Below, piece after piece: positions 27,916 to 31,410 of a DNA stretch of 31,410 nucleotides. Both the position numbers and the translations under genes were made by a program. Positions within the stretch are counted from its first letter, which is position 1. The number at the start of each line of letters is the position of its first letter. A model generated the notes under the pieces. The model made no database searches, had not been told where the DNA came from, and saw only the letters and a list, made by a program, of their open reading frames with translations. Location: positions 30,080 to 61,489 of the forward strand of contig MNCI01022297.1 in NCBI GenBank assembly GCA_015680685.1, written 5' to 3'. The stretch is from Gnetum montanum (lineage: Eukaryota; Streptophyta; Gnetopsida; Gnetales; Gnetaceae).

Positions 27916-29996
27916 ATGTCTTCTTCTCATAAGAGCAACTCACCACCTAAGAACCATACATGAGACAATTTGCAACATAAAACACATAGCCGAAATCAGC
28001 CAAGTCCTAAACAATAAAAGATAGTTTATACTCATCCTGATGAGTATATTCCAAACTTCACCTTTATCCTCCATCAAGATGAGAAACTATGGTGGAGAGA
28101 TTTGCAAGGTAACATCGTGTTACCCCCAGATCAATCAGTCTCTCACATGCTTTTTCGTGCCTTGGCACAGATAGGCATGACTGAATTATATGCTGAATAC
28201 GTTGTGGAAGACTTTGATATGAGGGATTATCATCCCATAGAAGCACAACGTATGAGGGACTCAAGGTAGGAGAGCCAACATACACTTTTGAAGGGCAAAG
28301 GTCTACATGTCCTTAGTGAAATAGGAGATGAGGAACCCCTTATAACGGGTTCTTTAGCAAATGATGTTCCCCCTCCTAACGATGGTAAGGAGGTAGGATA
28401 TCAAAACCTATAATCAACGATACATAACCATGGTTTTGATGCCCGTGAACACCAACTATTCATAGAGGGAAAAACCACTCATGCTAAGGACAGGCACTTA
28501 GATCGTCACCATGATCAAGGCCATAGCAGCTGAAGAGAAAGCAAAAAACATCGTCATGGTGATGATTCCCCTTCTTCTTCCCATTCTTCACATCACTCAC
28601 CCTCTCCTTCCACATCTAGGCGTAGCCATCATGAACACAATGGAGAGGATGAAGGTAGAAAAAATGAGAGACCTTGACGGGAAAGTCGAGAGAGAGGACA
28701 AGGGCAAGGACGTAGGGAGAGTAGGGAACAATGCAGACATCACAGGCATCATGAAAGAGATGATCATGATGAGCGCCTACTCGCAACCCGAAGTATGCTT
28801 AACATAACAAAGGTAGTTAGGATTCCCACAAGGCATTTAAAAGATAGTCAAATCAAACATTTAGACATGAACAATATCCCATGATTTGAAGGGGGATACA
28901 ATGCAGATCTGCAAAATCATTTACAAGAATTCCATGATGCCTGTGCCTTACAGAATATAGAAAATGAGTGGCAAAAACTTAAGTTGTTCCCAAGGATACT
29001 CACCTAAGAAGCAGAGAGTTGGTACCAGTCCTTAGAACCAAAAACCATCAGGAAGTGGAGTAGATGCTAGAACTAGTCAATGATAAGTATCAAACGTACT
29101 CCAAAGTCTCTAATTTGCATAAGCAGATCCAAGGCTGGAAGCAAGGTACTCATGAACCCTTGGATGCTGCTATGGCCCACTACTACACATTGTTACATCA
29201 TTGCTCGGGCCATGGGTACGCTCAGAGGGATCAACTTCGCCACATCGCGGATGGGCTAAGGCATGAAACTAGAAGAACCCTTGGGACTTATGCCCAAGGG
29301 AGACTCTCACAACTTAGAGTCCATAAAGTACATCGCTTGTTGGAACAAGTAGCAAAAGAAGAAGGTGAGCTATGAAAAATGGAAAGTGCGGAAGAATACA
29401 ACCGTGATCCCTCTCTTCGAAAGAAGGGAGTGAAATTTTGTGATGAAGAGGATGAGTTACCAATCGAAGAGTTGGTGAACAGAAAGATCTTGCCGCTTCA
29501 AAAGTTAATAATAGAAATAGTGGCTAAGGTAGATGACATATGGAGTTCCTTAAACTCTAAAATTGAAACTGTCTTAAAAATTGTAGAAGAGTCTAAGGTA
29601 GAACAAAGTAGTGACAAAGGTAAGACAAAGTGGAGAGATTTAGGCCCTGCACATAACAAGGGTAAGGGAAAATTTACTAACTCCGATGTGGCTGTGGACT
29701 CTGACACAAACGATGATGGTGGATGTGAGATCTACCAATATGACGATCCTAAGGGATGTTGTCCAATTATCTCACATCTACAGGAGTCTCAGGTGTATGC
29801 GCTTAATCAAAGACTTAATCAATGGCAAACACCCCATAGGTTACCTTATCCCCAAGGTAACCCAAGGCAATTTCACCAACCCTTAATGTATTATCCAAGT
29901 GGAACTCCACCACAACCCATTGGACAGCATCAGCAGTGGCAATACCCACAGTCATGGGGGATGCCATCGCCGAAACATCAGTACCCTTACCGGTAG
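27916..29996 (+). pseudogene. gag: gag of element F
   Basis: The start is the ATG at 27916 (MSSSHKSNSPPKNHT). The N-terminal domain has VYTHPDEYIPNFTFILHQDE and LWWRDLQGNIVLPPDQS (28024-28140). An R/S/H-rich linker follows (about 28480-28720). The conserved gag core runs from 28830: IKHLDMNNIP, LQEFHDACALQNIENEW, KLKLFPRIL, WYQSLEP, then ELVNDKYQTY, EPLDAAMAHYYTLLHHCSGH, IADGLRHETRRTLGTYAQG (to 29340). A K/E-rich segment and a Q/P/Y/W-rich C-terminus (29760-29996) complete it. Frame-1 stops lie at 27961, 28015, 28267 and 28411, with more in the linker. A one-base deletion near 29059-29063 shifts to frame 0. Frame 0 then has a TGA at 29373 and a TAG at 29994. It is the best-preserved gag in the window. 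Confidence 0.85.
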
Positions 29997-30992
29997 CCTG
30001 ACCCTTATGGATATTATGTGCAGTAGCCGATTTCTCCAAGTGACTCTATAAGTCACACAACTCCCCATTGTCACTACCAAGTTCAGGAGTACTTCAGAAG
30101 GACTCCTTCTCCTCCGGGAGACACTCCATACCTACACCATCCTCCAAATCCATCTGCACCTCTTCCACAAGTAGTTTCCATAACACCTCCTGCTCCAACA
30201 ATGCAAGGGGAACTTCCTCCTCAACCACAGCAACGTCATGCTACAAGAGCTATAAATATTCAACCTGTTGCTTGTTCTAACAACTGTAAAAAGAGAAAAC
30301 CTTTCTTCAGAACCAAAAGCCCAAACAAACTCTCACAACAACAAGCGATTGAGCCCATGTATACTCCTCCACCATCTAACACTTTGGAGCACCCTCTAGT
30401 CCAACAGAGCTTAACACATACGGTTATGTTAATGCATATCATAACTGACTGGATCAAGGTAAGCCACCTTCCCATGAAACTAACTAACCCTAGGAGTCCC
30501 TTAATCTATTTACAGATCACCGAAAATGAACCACATAGGGCTCTTCTTGACTCAGGTTTTGGAGTTAACTTAATTTCACGAGAGATGTATCACGCTTGGA
30601 ACCTGCCACAACTCAAGAAGAGCAACATCCAACTAGAGCTGGTAGACCAGTCCATCACCATTCTCTTAGGATTGGTTGAGGACATCATGACCACTTTGTG
30701 TGGTTGGTCTTACCCAGCTGATTTCCTGGTGATTGAAGTGAACAAAAATGAAGGGGACTTCCTAATTATAATGGGAAGGGCATGGCTAAGCATACTAGAT
30801 GCATGCCTTCAGATCCGTGATCTTTCCTTGGAGATCTCTAAGATAAAAATTTATGGAAAGATTGAGAAGAGGAAAGTTCCATGCATCACATACAGTGATT
30901 CATCGGGTGATGACATGGAGGAAATGCCTCCATGCAACACGTGTGCCCACAAAACTTTGAAACAAAGATGCCTGTATGTAGCAACCACATAA
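29997..30992 (+). pseudogene. pol: gag C-terminal linker and aspartic protease of element F
   Basis: This continues gag in the same frame with stops only at 29994 and 30024; 30201-30992 is open. A P/T/Q-rich linker (30050-30240) leads to a basic stretch and the protease: ITENEPHRALLDSGFGVNLIS (active-site Asp in the DSG codons near 30550), MYHAWNLPQLKKSNI, YPADFLVIEVNK, FLIIMGRAWLSIL, DLSLEI. The usual DSGA/S is DSGF here, so activity is doubtful, although Asp and Gly are kept. The ORF ends with an acidic/cysteine-rich tail (SDSSGDDMEEMPPCNTCAHK) at a TAA (30990-30992). RT does not follow. Confidence 0.85.
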
Positions 30993-31267
30993 CAAGTAGT
31001 AGACACCCTGTGGTTAACAGTTACTAGAAGGAGTAATCAAATATGCATGGAATGAACTGAGGTAACAACCCATGCCAACAAAGAAGGCATAGACACATTG
31101 GAATGTGAGCATCACCAACTTCCATCCCTTAATCTAAGATCATCAATTGGGAGAGGCTGGGCACTTCTAAGAAATTCTAACAAGTGCTCATTATTTTGGA
31201 TCTCTCCCTTAAAACTCAGTCATGGGGGGGATGGCCACCTCTGCTAATCATATGGGGCCCTCAGTTC
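30993..31267 (+). pseudogene. pol: element F: deletion junction and residual integrase tail
   Basis: From about 31198 the sequence TCTCTCCCTTAAAACTCAG-TCATGGGGGG-ATGGCCACC-CTCAGTTCTTTTTACATTTTTG aligns in order with B 8424-8300 (minus sense), which is the end of the integrase region and the beginning of the T-rich tract. In B about 3.3 kb of RT, RNase H and IN lie between protease and this tail; in F only about 200 bp do (30993-31197), and those hold no RT or IN motif. F is therefore a pol-deleted derivative. Confidence 0.65.
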
Positions 31268-31410
31268 TTTTTACATTTTTGTTTGACACATTTTTTATTT
31301 TACACATTTTTTGTTTTACACGTTTTTTTTTACAACGTTTTTGTCTTACACATTTTTTGTTTTACAAATTTCTTTAAATTTTCTAGTTTTTTTTTTACAA
31401 TTTTCTTTAA
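31268..31410 (+). repeat. T-rich degenerate tandem repeat (TTTTACACATTTTTTGT type)
   Basis: Six or more units of about 16-19 bp alternate TTTTACACA/TTTTACAA with TTTTTTG runs. It matches in position the T-rich tract after IN in B (8350-8050, minus) and after gag in C (20660-20770). The window ends inside it. Confidence 0.75.

Overview
The window looks like intergenic DNA from a large, repeat-rich seed-plant nuclear genome. I find no host gene, rRNA, tRNA or CRISPR array. Almost everything is a nested pile of LTR retrotransposons of the Ty3/gypsy superfamily. Most elements belong to one Athila-like group. The evidence is LTRs with TGATGAG...CTCATCA-type ends, a primer-binding site complementary to tRNA-Asp, an Athila-type order gag-PR-RT-RNaseH-IN, a long 3' non-coding block, and an extra reading frame in the position of the Athila env-like ORF. 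I cannot name the species.

Layout. (H) 1-2799: 5' end of a different gypsy element on the minus strand, with a gag-like ORF, a leader carrying 20-bp tandem repeats, a PBS, and a 1.43-kb LTR built from 181-bp repeats. (B) 2800-15510: a minus-strand Athila-like element with all coding regions recognisable but full of stops and frameshifts. It has a truncated 3' LTR (2800-3224), env-position ORF (about 3474-6020), non-coding block (6290-8350), pol (8379-12000), gag (12060-14465), PBS and full 5' LTR (14611-15510). (D) 15511-17200: a minus-strand relative holding only the gag N-terminal half and the 3' non-coding block. (C) 17201-24544: a plus-strand element with two LTRs and gag but no RT, RNase H or IN; its 3' LTR is split by a solo LTR (G, 22927-23807). 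24545-25090 is unassigned. (E) 25091-26757: 3' LTR and 3' internal end of a minus-strand relative. (F) 26758-31410: a plus-strand element with 5' LTR, PBS and gag-protease, followed directly by the tail of the integrase region; the window ends inside it.

Inferred nesting: H lies in B's 3' LTR, B in D, C at D's PBS/LTR border, solo LTR G in C's 3' LTR, and F in E. B would be the autonomous type, though it is dead: conserved catalytic aspartates are lost in RT, RNase H and IN. C and F (and D after deletion) keep LTRs, PBS, gag and the non-coding 3' block while lacking pol, the layout expected of non-autonomous partners mobilised in trans.

The most unusual signal is in the regulatory DNA. Upstream of the TATA box (U3), each LTR carries a dense cluster of short palindromes or repeated words, and the word differs between lineages: GCGTA/TACGC in H, TCGACG/CATCAA with GGCCTC in B, GATATC in C, G and F, and a mixture in E. 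All alignments here were made by eye.
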